Below are positions 1 through 8,790 of a stretch of DNA of 64,000 bases, piece by piece. The notes below the pieces were generated by a model, which was not told where the DNA came from, did not search any database, and saw only the letters and a list, made by a program, of their open reading frames with translations. Made by a program: the position numbers and the translations under genes. Within the stretch, counting starts at the first letter, position 1, and the number at the start of each line of letters is the position of its first letter. The DNA comes from Pseudarthrobacter sp. L1SW (GTDB lineage: Bacteria > Actinomycetota > Actinomycetes > Actinomycetales > Micrococcaceae). Location of the stretch: positions 3,534,001 through 3,598,000 of the forward strand of contig NZ_CP078079.1 of the NCBI RefSeq assembly GCF_020809045.1, written 5' to 3'.

Positions 1-2998
1 CGTCCAGCATGCCCTCGCCCAGGATACGGTCCAGCCAGTAGCGCAGGCGCGGCCGGCCCTCGCGTTCCACCAGTTCCTCGTAAGATGCGCCGTCCTCACC
101 GCGGCCGGGCTTGAGCCCCCACTGCCCCATGAAGGTGGCGCGCTCGTCGAGGAAGGCGGCGTACTCGTGGAGCGAGACGCCGCGCACGATGCGCGTGCCC
201 CAGAACGGCGGCGCGGGCACAGGATTGTCGGTGGCGACGTCGGACCGGCCGGGCATCGCCTCCGGCTCGGTCACCGTGAACTTCGCGCCGCCCTTGTGGA
301 TGCGCTTCTTCAAAGGCGGCAGGCCGACGTCGTCCGGTGACTCGCCGCGGGCAACGCGCACCAGCGGCTCCATGAGGGCGAGGCCCTCGAACGCGTCCTT
401 GGCGTAACGGACCACGCCGTCGAACTGCTCGGCCAGGTCCTGCTCCACGTAGGCGCGGGTCAGGGCTGCGCCGCCGAGGATCACCGGCCACTTCTTGGCC
501 AGGCCGCGGGACTGCAGCTCGGCGAGGTTTTCCTTCATCACCACGGTGGACTTCACCAGCAGGCCTGACATGCCGATGACGTCCGCGTTGTGCTCCTCCG
601 CGGCGGCCATGATCTCGGCGATGCCCTGCTTGATGCCGATGTTGACCACTTTGTAGCCGTTGTTGGTGAGGATGATGTCCACGAGGTTCTTGCCGATGTC
701 GTGCACGTCGCCGCGGACGGTGGCGATCACCATGGTGCCCTTGCCGGACGAATCCGACTTCTCCATGTGCGGCTCGAGCAGGGCCACCGCATTCTTCATT
801 ACCTCGGCGGACTGCAGCACGAACGGCAGCTGCATCTCGCCGGCGCCGAAGCGCTCGCCCACCACCTTCATGCCCTCGAGCAGGTGGTCGTTGATGATGC
901 CGAGCGGTGTCATGCCCTCGCTGCGGGCCAGGTCCAGGTCCTCTTCGAGGCCCTTGCCTTCGCCGTCGATGATGCGGCGTTCCAGGCGCGCGCCGGTGGG
1001 CAGCGCGGCGAGTTCGGCGGCGCGCTGGTCCTTCAGCGCTGCGGTGTCGACGCCGGCGAACATGTCCAGCATGATGGCGAGCGGATCGTAGGTGGTGTTG
1101 CCGTCGGCGTCGTATTCGCGGCGGTCATAGACGAGGTCCAGGGCCACCTTGCGCTGCTCTTCCGGCAGGGAGGCGAGCGGGACGATCTTGGCGGCGTCGA
1201 TGATGCCGCTGGTGAGGCCCGCCTGCACGGCCTCGTGCAGGAACACGGAGTTCAGGACGATGCGCGCGGCCGGGTTCAGGCCGAAGGACACGTTGGAGAC
1301 ACCGAGCGTGGTGTTGATGCCGGGGTACTTCGCGGTGATCTGGCGGATGGCCTCGATGGTTTCGATGCCGTCCCGGCGGGTTTCCTCCTGGCCGGTGGCG
1401 ACGGGGAAGGTCAGGGCGTCGACGATGATGTCCTCGACGCGCATCCCCCATTCGCCCACCAGGGCGTCGACGAGGCGGGAGGCGATGGCCACCTTGCCTT
1501 CGGTGGTGCGGGCCTGGCCCTGTTCGTCGATGGTCAGGGCGATCACGGCGGTGCCGTGTTCCTTCACGAGGGGCATGATGCGCGCGAAGCGGCTGTCCGG
1601 GCCGTCGCCGTCCTCGTAGTTGACGGAGTTGACCACCGGGCGGCCGCCGATGAGTTCCAGGCCGGCCTTCAGGACGGGCGGTTCGGTGGAGTCGATGACG
1701 AGCGGGAGGGTGGAGGCCGACGCGAAACGCGAGACGACCTCCTTGATGTCGGCGACGCCGTCGCGCCCTACGTAGTCGATGCAGACGTCGAGGAGGTGGG
1801 CGCCGACGCGGATCTGCTCGCGGGCGATGTCCACGCAGTCGTCCCAGCGCTCTTCGAGCATGGCCTGGCGGAACGCCTTGGAACCGTTGGCGTTGGTGCG
1901 CTCACCGATGGCGAGGTAGGAGGCGTCCTGGTCGAAGTTCACGTGCTGGTAGAGGGAGGCGACGCCGGCTTCGCGTTCGGTGGGGACGCGGGCGGGGCCG
2001 CTGCTGGCTTTCGTCTCCTGGGTGCGGAAGGGCGCAAGGCGTTCGACGACGGCGGCCATGTGTTCCGGCGTCGTACCGCAGCAGCCGCCCACCAGGCCCA
2101 GGCCGAATTCGCGCACGAACTGCTCGTGGGCAGTGGCGAGTTCGGTGGGGGTGAGCGGGTAGTGCGCGCCGTTGGCGCCGAGGATGGGCAGGCCGGCGTT
2201 GGGCATGCAGGCGATGGCCACGGAGGACTGTTTGGAGAGGTGGCGCAGGTGCTCGCTCATCTCGTCCGGGCCGGTGGCGCAGTTCAGGCCGATGGCGTCG
2301 ACGCCGAGGGGTTCGAGTGCGGTGAGCGCAGCGCCGATTTCGGAGCCCATGAGCATGGTTCCGGTGGTTTCGACCGTCACCTCCACGAAGATGGGGAGGC
2401 GGATGCCGCGGGAGACGATGGCCTGCTTGCAGCCGTTGACCGCGGCTTTGGTCTGCAGGAGGTCCTGGCTGGTTTCGATGAGGAAGGCGTCCGCTCCCCC
2501 GTCGATGAGGCCTTCGGCCTGCAGCGCGAAGGTCTGCTTGAGGTAGTCGTAGCTGGTGTGGCCAAGGCTGGGGAGCTTGGTGCCGGGCCCCATGGAGCCG
2601 AGGACCCAGCGCATCCGGCCGTCTGTTTCTTCTGCCGCTTCAGCGCGTTCGCGAGCGATCTTCGCGCCCTTCAGGGCGAGCTCGGCGATGCGGTCATCGA
2701 TGCCGTAGTCGGAGAGGTTGGACCAGTTGGCGCCGAAAGTGTTGGTCTCGACGGCGTCGATGCCCGTGGCGAAGTAGGCGTCGTGAATGTCCCCGATGAC
2801 GTCCGGGCGGGTGTCATTGAGGATCTCGTTACAGCCTTCGAGGTTCTGGAAGTCCGTTTCGAGCGACAGGTCGCGGCCCTGCAGCATGGTGCCCATGGCG
2901 CCGTCGGCAATGACGACCCGGTGGTTCACGGCGTCCAGGAGCTCCTGCGAACGGGCAGGGCGGGGCACGGACTCAATATCAAGCGCAAAACGAGGCAT
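1..2998 (-). CDS. metH: Cobalamin-dependent methionine synthase, 5' part (truncated by window edge)
   Basis: Transfers a methyl group from methyltetrahydrofolate to homocysteine through cobalamin, the last step of methionine synthesis in the cytoplasm. The frame is open from an ATG at 2998 to the window edge, about 999 residues, so the last roughly 200 residues lie outside. Domains in order: homocysteine-binding barrel with the zinc motif GGCCGTTP near residue 310; pterin-binding barrel (GERTNANGSKAF, then LLDVCIDYVGRDG); the MetH cap; and the B12 Rossmann domain with DVHDIGKN at 686-709, whose His is the lower cobalt ligand. The activation domain has begun (MGQWGLKPGRG). No neighbour is clearly functionally linked. 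I saw no cobalamin or SAM riboswitch in the 226 bases upstream. Identity is secure. Confidence 0.97.
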   Translation of the reverse strand, partial: MPRFALDIESVPRPARSQELLDAVNHRVVIADGAMGTMLQGRDLSLETDFQNLEGCNEILNDTRPDVIGDIHDAYFATGIDAVETNTFGANWSNLSDYGIDDRIAELALKGAKIARERAEAAEETDGRMRWVLGSMGPGTKLPSLGHTSYDYLKQTFALQAEGLIDGGADAFLIETSQDLLQTKAAVNGCKQAIVSRGIRLPIFVEVTVETTGTMLMGSEIGAALTALEPLGVDAIGLNCATGPDEMSEHLRHLSKQSSVAIACMPNAGLPILGANGAHYPLTPTELATAHEQFVREFGLGLVGGCCGTTPEHMAAVVERLAPFRTQETKASSGPARVPTEREAGVASLYQHVNFDQDASYLAIGERTNANGSKAFRQAMLEERWDDCVDIAREQIRVGAHLLDVCIDYVGRDGVADIKEVVSRFASASTLPLVIDSTEPPVLKAGLELIGGRPVVNSVNYEDGDGPDSRFARIMPLVKEHGTAVIALTIDEQGQARTTEGKVAIASRLVDALVGEWGMRVEDIIVDALTFPVATGQEETRRDGIETIEAIRQITAKYPGINTTLGVSNVSFGLNPAARIVLNSVFLHEAVQAGLTSGIIDAAKIVPLASLPEEQRKVALDLVYDRREYDADGNTTYDPLAIMLDMFAGVDTAALKDQRAAELAALPTGARLERRIIDGEGKGLEEDLDLARSEGMTPLGIINDHLLEGMKVVGERFGAGEMQLPFVLQSAEVMKNAVALLEPHMEKSDSSGKGTMVIATVRGDVHDIGKNLVDIILTNNGYKVVNIGIKQGIAEIMAAAEEHNADVIGMSGLLVKSTVVMKENLAELQSRGLAKKWPVILGGAALTRAYVEQDLAEQFDGVVRYAKDAFEGLALMEPLVRVARGESPDDVGLPPLKKRIHKGGAKFTVTEPEAMPGRSDVATDNPVPAPPFWGTRIVRGVSLHEYAAFLDERATFMGQWGLKPGRGEDGASYEELVEREGRPRLRYWLDRILGEGMLD

Positions 2999-3224
2999 CT
3001 AAACAGGTTACGTGCGGAGGCTGAAACGTTGCGCTGTGTGTCCGTGTACTACGGCGGGTGCGGACGTTCCGCCAAGGGCCCCATCGATCAGAGCCTGTCT
3101 CCCGGGGCCGGTGCTGGAGGAAGACCGATAACTGCAACTGGAGCCGAAAAGCGCCGGAGGGCTGCTCTCGCGACCTTCGAACGCCGCGAGTTGGGCGGCT
3201 GCCTTTCACACGCATCGAAGGGAT

Positions 3225-4070
3225 TCAGCCTTCTTCAGGCGGATCGAAGGTAAGAAAGCCGTCTGGTGGCTCGACACCACTGAAGTAAGCCATATTTTCG
3301 ACTGTGTTCAGAGTGAAAAGCTCTGTGTACCTCATCCTGTCAACAAGGGATGTCCGTTGTCCATCCAACCTGAAACCAGCCCATGCTTGGATTTCCGGGT
3401 CGATCCCTACACCCCTCAGGTCCACCTTCATGTCAAAGCGGGAAATTGCCTTGCTCGTGGTGAAACGGCCGATCAAAAGCTCACCGTCAATGTGCTGAAA
3501 CGGCTTTACCGACTCGTCAAAAGTTGCCGTCACATCTTCAGGTAGTAGCAGGCGGATGCGATGCGCACTGACCCTACCAAGTCCTATGTGCAGGCTCCGG
3601 TGTCGGTCGACGCGGGCTAGCTCATGGACCCAATAGACCAAGGTGCTTTCGGGACCCGAGTCCACCTGATAGGGCTGAGCCATTTCAAGTTTGTCGAGAA
3701 TGTCAAGGGGAACGCCGGACAAGCGCTTCCGCTGGCTGGCAAATTCCTTGGGTGTTGAACAAATTGGATACTGGATACGCTCGGCCAGGGGAGGTGGGTT
3801 CTGGTCGGTGGCGGTTGCGACCCAAGCGTATAGGCCGTTGTCGAGGGCTGCACGAATTGTTGCCAGCCAATCACTGAACGCCAGTGACATCTGTACCGGT
3901 GCTTGCGCCCGTGTGACCGCTAGGATTTCGAACGACCTCGGGCTGATGTTGCGGACGTCGATTTCCCAAGGATGGGTCGAAATGTAGTCTTTCCAAGACT
4001 CACCAAATTCTTTACGCTTCACTGTGGCGTGATGCAATCTCGCAAAAGCGAAGTCGAAGAGCTGCTGCAT
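3225..4070 (-). CDS. Hypothetical protein, 281 aa
   Basis: I do not recognise this family. The frame runs from an ATG at 4070 to a TGA at 3225. There is no signal peptide or membrane span. The N-terminal third is helical and includes a segment (ALDNGLYAWVATATDQNPPP, about residues 78-97) reminiscent of uncharacterised actinobacterial proteins with a conserved N-terminal helical domain. The C-terminal half is rich in short beta-like stretches. It lies between metH and a divergent gene at 4243 and is less GC-biased than metH, which suggests an accessory gene. No function is proposed. Confidence 0.6.
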   Translation of the reverse strand: MQQLFDFAFARLHHATVKRKEFGESWKDYISTHPWEIDVRNISPRSFEILAVTRAQAPVQMSLAFSDWLATIRAALDNGLYAWVATATDQNPPPLAERIQYPICSTPKEFASQRKRLSGVPLDILDKLEMAQPYQVDSGPESTLVYWVHELARVDRHRSLHIGLGRVSAHRIRLLLPEDVTATFDESVKPFQHIDGELLIGRFTTSKAISRFDMKVDLRGVGIDPEIQAWAGFRLDGQRTSLVDRMRYTELFTLNTVENMAYFSGVEPPDGFLTFDPPEEG

Positions 4071-4242
4071 ATCCTAACTCTAAGCTTCGGCGACAACAGA
4101 CGATCTCGAAGGGCCGCAAAAGCAGCTAGACGAGAGCCAAACGGTTCCGAAGGTAGATTGCCAGATTTCCAGTGTCCCGGTTGTCCTAGTACGCTCAGTT
4201 CGGCTTCCGCTTTTCCCGGGAGCATCTCGTAAAAGATGGGGC

Positions 4243-4872
4243 ATGGATTACGGAATAGTTTCGCGGGACGTCGCTCTGGTCGTGGTGGAATTTCTGAAGG
4301 TTCTCGCGTGGCCGGGTGTAATCCTGGTTGCCTTGCGTATGTTCCGACAGCAGATTAACGGCATCTTCTTCCGCGTGAAAGAGGCGGCTTTCGCCGGAGT
4401 ATCGGTCTCTCTGAGGGAAGAAGCCGGCGAGTTGTCTGAGAAGGTGGGCAAGCTTCCCGAAAAGCTGAAAAAGGGAGACGAGGGTTCCACAGCCTCCTCT
4501 CAGGAATCTGAACCTGACGAGATCGATTCGGATGAAGCCGACGTCCTGAACAACGCAAAGGCACAGATAGAGTTCAGCTGGGCTGACCTTGAAGACACTT
4601 CCCTAAACTTGCACCAACGCTTGTTCATGGGCTCAGGCGGATCTTCGAATCCCTATAAGCGGCCCAATAGCGTCGTGCACGCATTGGCCGATTTACATCG
4701 CAACAAGATGATCGACAGCGAGACGTTGTCGACGTTCCGAGAGGCTCAAAACTTCAAGAAACATCTAGTGGACAACGCCAACAACGCGACGTTCGAGACC
4801 TACTCCCAGTTCCTCAACACCATCGACAGCCTCAAGCATCGGGTCAGCTTGTGGGACAAGGGAATGCTCTAG
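4243..4872 (+). CDS. Hypothetical single-span membrane protein, 209 aa
   Basis: Not a family I can name. Residues 9-32 (VALVVVEFLKVLAWPGVILVA) form one hydrophobic span followed by basic residues, giving a short outside N-terminus and a cytoplasmic body. Next comes an amphipathic Lys/Glu-rich stretch, then an acidic linker (about residues 80-105, QESEPDEIDSDEADV), then a compact helical C-terminal domain. Membrane proteins of this build are common as uncharacterised accessory genes. It is divergent from the gene at 3225-4070. The Shine-Dalgarno is weak. ATG at 4243 is chosen because the membrane span follows immediately. Confidence 0.6.
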   Translation: MDYGIVSRDVALVVVEFLKVLAWPGVILVALRMFRQQINGIFFRVKEAAFAGVSVSLREEAGELSEKVGKLPEKLKKGDEGSTASSQESEPDEIDSDEADVLNNAKAQIEFSWADLEDTSLNLHQRLFMGSGGSSNPYKRPNSVVHALADLHRNKMIDSETLSTFREAQNFKKHLVDNANNATFETYSQFLNTIDSLKHRVSLWDKGML

Positions 4873-5266
4873 GTGAAGTTCAGCAGCGACCTGGTACGAG
4901 AATTCCGGACTTTGTCTGTCCCCTTGCCCAGGGTTACCGCAGTGCTGGTGTGTGGCCACACTGCCGACTGCGGCGAGGCGGCCACGGATCTGGATTTGGC
5001 TGATACTGGTGTTCGAGGTTATCGGCAAAATGTCTCGTTGTGTTCAGCGAACCGTAGTCCGCGCCCGATGTGCTTTCGGTTTCCAGGCACTGGTCTTCGA
5101 GCCACCCGCTGAAACGGCGGTTAGCGCTTCTCCGGGCCATGAACACCCTTCCGCCCTGGTGGAGAGGGCGGAGACCGTTGACTAGCAGGTCCACAGGTTT
5201 CCGCCGAACTTCCTGTCCCTACACTGCCTCCGCACTGCGCAAACTCGATTCTGCCAGACTCTAAAA
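4873..5266. other. 394-base interval without a supported gene
   Basis: Short open frames exist on both strands but none has a Shine-Dalgarno, a recognisable domain or convincing codon use. I saw no strong hairpin, repeat or tRNA here. It may hold the promoter of the gene at 5267. Confidence 0.5.
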
Positions 5267-6190
5267 ATGCCAAACGAAAATGAGTACTCACGTGAGTGGA
5301 ACGACCTAGGCCTGTGGCTGGAGAAAACCCACAAACGCACATCTAACAGAACGTCCTATCCGCCGGACGCGACGAGCCTACTGGCCCGGGATGAAACAGG
5401 CATGCCGGAAGGCTCGTCTGTTGCTGCCATCGTCCGATCACTCCTCGATACAGCAGTGGATGACCTCGCGTCCGCCTTTGGTCTCGCTGCCGGACTAGGA
5501 AGACTGCATCCCGCAGGCATCCCGACGTTAGTTAGGGGCGCGGTGGAACTTTCGGGCGTGGGCATGTGGGTCCTTACCGGAAAAGGACGCGCCGGAAGGC
5601 AGGAACGGGCGCTAAGAGTAGCCCATGATTCACTGTTTAATGCCTCAAAGTTCTTTACACATATGGCTGCCGACCCTGGCGTCCCCGGCAACGTCCAAGC
5701 CGATGCGCGCAAATCATCTGAAGACTCGAAAGCGCAAGTCGACAGTCTCTTAGGGAGTGCGGCGTTCCTCGGCTTGAGGAACGCCGCCATTAAGGCACCT
5801 TTGAACAGATCCGATGCATTACGCCAAGTAGACAAGGAACGCGGCACAGATTTCTTCTCACGATGGCAGCTTTGCTCAGGCTTCGCCCACGGCTTCGCTT
5901 GGGCACCCCAATTCTTTAACGACCTGGCATACAGGCACGTGATGGAAGGGGGAGGGGTACTGACAGGACGAGTTCTTAGCGAAGAGAGAGCTTTGGTATT
6001 GCTTCGGTGGGGGAGGCACTCGATCGAGGAGTTTACAGGATCCCTGAACATTGGCTTGATGCCAAACGAAGCAGGCGACCAACTAACCATAGTTGCCAGC
6101 CCAAGCCTTCGGGTTCACCCGCTGTTCTCTAGCGGGCAGCCGGAGCAGGCGCTGACAAGGCCTCTTCCATTCTCTGCAGATGCAGAATGA
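5267..6190 (+). CDS. Hypothetical protein, 307 aa
   Basis: A helical cytoplasmic protein of unknown family. The centre has small-residue-rich helices (SAFGLAAGLGRLHPAGIPTL, about residues 70-90, then VRGAVELSGVGMWVL). A later motif, CSGFAHGFAWAP at about residues 208-219, resembles the SxxxH helix of proteins built on a HEPN-like or AbiV-like helical bundle, but I cannot assign it. The ATG at 5267 has no clear Shine-Dalgarno. The protein ends with an acidic tail. The setting is an island of unfamiliar genes next to a putative defence ATPase. Existence is probable, function open. Confidence 0.6.
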   Translation: MPNENEYSREWNDLGLWLEKTHKRTSNRTSYPPDATSLLARDETGMPEGSSVAAIVRSLLDTAVDDLASAFGLAAGLGRLHPAGIPTLVRGAVELSGVGMWVLTGKGRAGRQERALRVAHDSLFNASKFFTHMAADPGVPGNVQADARKSSEDSKAQVDSLLGSAAFLGLRNAAIKAPLNRSDALRQVDKERGTDFFSRWQLCSGFAHGFAWAPQFFNDLAYRHVMEGGGVLTGRVLSEERALVLLRWGRHSIEEFTGSLNIGLMPNEAGDQLTIVASPSLRVHPLFSSGQPEQALTRPLPFSADAE

Positions 6191-6392
6191 CCGGCACTGT
6201 GTTGAACTACGACTCGAAGCTAGATACCGCCAGGCGGGACGCTTCTTCAGTCATTCCGTCCGGGCCGGTGGCACGTTCATGCCCATGGCGTCGACGGAGA
6301 GCCGCTTGAGCGCGACGAGCGCCGCGTCGACCGGATACACCAATCTCGTTTCCGTTGGTCCATCCCTCCGTCGAATACTTCAAAGGACCCAG

Positions 6393-8603
6393 CTACGCGA
6401 CCAGTTCAAGGTCTTGTGCAGGCATCATCATCTTGTAATGACCAGGATTTCCCGAACGGGTGAATATTTCTTCGAACACCTGAAGGTAGATTTCGACACT
6501 AACCTCCGTAGGAGAAAAGTCGATTGTGTCAAAAGTTGAAGAATGAGAACCATCATTAGCCCAGGAAAGCAAGGATCGACAGATGGCCTGTTGCTCGTCT
6601 TGAAAATGACCAACAATCTCAGAGTCGTCAATGCCACCCAGAATCCTAAAATAGTTTTCAAGTATGCGCCGCATGATGTTCTGCAGGCCAATAGATGCAC
6701 TCTCAGGTCTAGATTTTGCTGCCGCCACTTCGTCCCAGAGGCTTCGGTAGACAGTTCGTACTGGGTTGGTGCTACCGTGCGCGAGAACCTCACTTGGGCC
6801 ACCGCGCCGCTTCTTGACAGAAAAATAGCGATTCGTCGCACCTTCTTTTCGGTACGTGATTTCATTGTGGAAATGCGCATTATGGGTTAGCAAGAGGAGC
6901 TGAGCCACAGGGCCGGTTCCAGCATCAACTTCTGCCATCAATTTTTTAATGAGGGAACTCACAACGAAAAGTACGTCGCTATCAAGACTTGAAATCGGAT
7001 CATCAATCACAGCGACCACCTTTGAGCCTGCATCCCCGGTCCGCATATCACGTAATTGATGGTAGTAGTAAAGGAAAGTGATAAAGGTCCGTTCACCCTC
7101 ACTCAATGATCCAACATCGGCCGGAGTCCCATCAGCGCGCTCCAGGATGTACCCGTCCTCGACTTCCGAGGACTTCCTCAACTTGAAACTATGGAAACCT
7201 ACGGAACGCAGAACATCATTGACGTGGGTGATGACAGGTTCACTTGAACTCACTTCCTTCTGCAGTGCGGAGAAGCTGTCGTGCATCATACTGAGATTGG
7301 TTTCAGCCTCAGCGATTTTTTTCTGCACACCGTCATGCGCAGCAATGAGAGGTCGCGTGGCCTCAGAATATTTCGCAAGGGGAACCGCGAGCCTATCATG
7401 GACAAAAAACGACCAGCATCGGGTAATCAAATCGCGCTTTGCTACCGCCCTGTTATCGATGAGATTATTATGGTCGGCAATAAGCCTATTTGCATTGCTA
7501 ATTAGTGCATTTAAAGTATCAATATATGGACCAATGTTTTCAAGGATCGCAACGTCCGAGGGTCGTTGAACTTTTGCTTTGATAATGTTCAGATTGCGCT
7601 CCAGAGCCGCAAGCAAATGATCGGAAGCAAGCTCAAACTGAGCGGCGTCAACCCATTGCAGCATAGGTCCTTTCAACTGCTCCAGATGCTTCTGGACGTC
7701 ATCCGCAAGCTTCTGGTATTGCTCGTCCAGATTGAGTAGATATTGAAGTCTATCGGTGTATCGAGCATCAAAATAGGCATTAAGCTCATGCTCTAGGCTC
7801 GCGGGGACTCCCTGCTGGCAGAAGGGGCACTGCCCTCCGGATTTGTCGAGATATTTCTGGCCGTGATGAACCCAGTCACCGTTATCAAGGAACTCAATCA
7901 AACTAGCCAGCTCGACATCCTTGCTGCCAATGACCGGTTGAGCAAGAAGTTGCAAACCATCCGAGGACGGTATGGATGGTAATTCAACACCCTCAAGGGG
8001 AGTAATCTTTGTTGCTGTTACATCAAGAACACTCGAGGCTTGACCCACTAGCACGTCAAAAGTCTCAGCGGTGGACACCGCCTGGCGTTGCACTTCGAGT
8101 ACTTTGACGAGGAAGTTCTCCTTGCTCCCCTTGTAGCCTTTGAACATGTCATGCAATTCGGCTGGCACTTCATCACGTTTGGCCCAAGCCGTTGACTTTA
8201 GCTCGTCACGTGCGGCTTCGATGGCGTCAGCTTTGCCTTGCCGAGTTGCTTTCCATTGGCGGTTCTTGATGCTCAGGGCCGATATTTTCCCGGTTAGGCT
8301 CTCCAGGGAAGCATGAACATCCCGGCTGTCACTTCCCAAGAGGAATACAGCTGGAAGATTTGGGGACACAGCCCCAAAGGTTGAACGGACATACTCCCTG
8401 TTGTAGACCCGTAGGCTCTTGGCGTCATCCGACCAAGTGCGGGTTGTTCCAGGGAAGGAGCGTTCGTCGGCAAGGGCACGACTTATCGTAGTTTTACCGG
8501 CACCATTGGCCCCGTAGAAAAAATTGCACTTGCCGAGTGGTCCTACCATTACGCCTTCAGCGGCGAAGCAAGGAGCCCCCATGATGTGAACAGAGTCGAG
8601 CAA
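6393..8603 (-). CDS. RloC/PrrC-like AAA_13 ATPase, putative anticodon-nuclease-type defence protein
   Basis: An ABC-type NTPase with a long insertion between its Walker motifs. Visible: Walker A GANGAGKTT (31-39); a central coiled-coil region with a zinc-hook-like CPFC (259-262); signature SLSEGERTF (499-507); Walker B VVAVIDDPISSLD (529-541); switch His in LLTHNAHF. The C-terminal domain has R645-x3-E649 (MRRILENYF) and H687 (NDGSH), the same residue types and order as the Arg-Glu-His triad of the tRNA anticodon nucleases PrrC and RloC. In those families the ATPase controls the nuclease during phage infection. At 736 aa it is near RloC size. The start is TTG at 8603 with a GGGGGAA Shine-Dalgarno; an ATG at 8582 is the alternative. 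No restriction-modification genes are adjacent, so it would act alone. The ATPase assignment is firm; the nuclease role is inferred. Confidence 0.8.
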   Translation of the reverse strand: MLDSVHIMGAPCFAAEGVMVGPLGKCNFFYGANGAGKTTISRALADERSFPGTTRTWSDDAKSLRVYNREYVRSTFGAVSPNLPAVFLLGSDSRDVHASLESLTGKISALSIKNRQWKATRQGKADAIEAARDELKSTAWAKRDEVPAELHDMFKGYKGSKENFLVKVLEVQRQAVSTAETFDVLVGQASSVLDVTATKITPLEGVELPSIPSSDGLQLLAQPVIGSKDVELASLIEFLDNGDWVHHGQKYLDKSGGQCPFCQQGVPASLEHELNAYFDARYTDRLQYLLNLDEQYQKLADDVQKHLEQLKGPMLQWVDAAQFELASDHLLAALERNLNIIKAKVQRPSDVAILENIGPYIDTLNALISNANRLIADHNNLIDNRAVAKRDLITRCWSFFVHDRLAVPLAKYSEATRPLIAAHDGVQKKIAEAETNLSMMHDSFSALQKEVSSSEPVITHVNDVLRSVGFHSFKLRKSSEVEDGYILERADGTPADVGSLSEGERTFITFLYYYHQLRDMRTGDAGSKVVAVIDDPISSLDSDVLFVVSSLIKKLMAEVDAGTGPVAQLLLLTHNAHFHNEITYRKEGATNRYFSVKKRRGGPSEVLAHGSTNPVRTVYRSLWDEVAAAKSRPESASIGLQNIMRRILENYFRILGGIDDSEIVGHFQDEQQAICRSLLSWANDGSHSSTFDTIDFSPTEVSVEIYLQVFEEIFTRSGNPGHYKMMMPAQDLELVA

Positions 8604-8790
8604 AATTCCCCCAGTTAAAGCAATCTAGAACGCGCAAAGCATGCAGCAACTCCAGGCTGCCGGTGACGCTGCATCTTCTTATTGTCCTGCCGACTCTCAC
8701 AATTTATGGACCTCTTTGTGCGTGTCCTACTAGCAATTTTGTCGGCGTCCTCGCACTGCCCCTAGCTGCCCACGGATCGGCAACCTCCGC

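Noticed and set aside
2999..3224. Cobalamin or SAM riboswitch upstream of metH
   Set aside because: I looked for a B12 box and SAM-type conserved cores on the minus strand and saw none. A covariance-model search would settle it.
590..3253. An 887-residue open frame on the plus strand
   Set aside because: It is antisense to metH, has low-complexity Gly/Val/Asp/His-rich composition and matches no family; an artefact of high GC.
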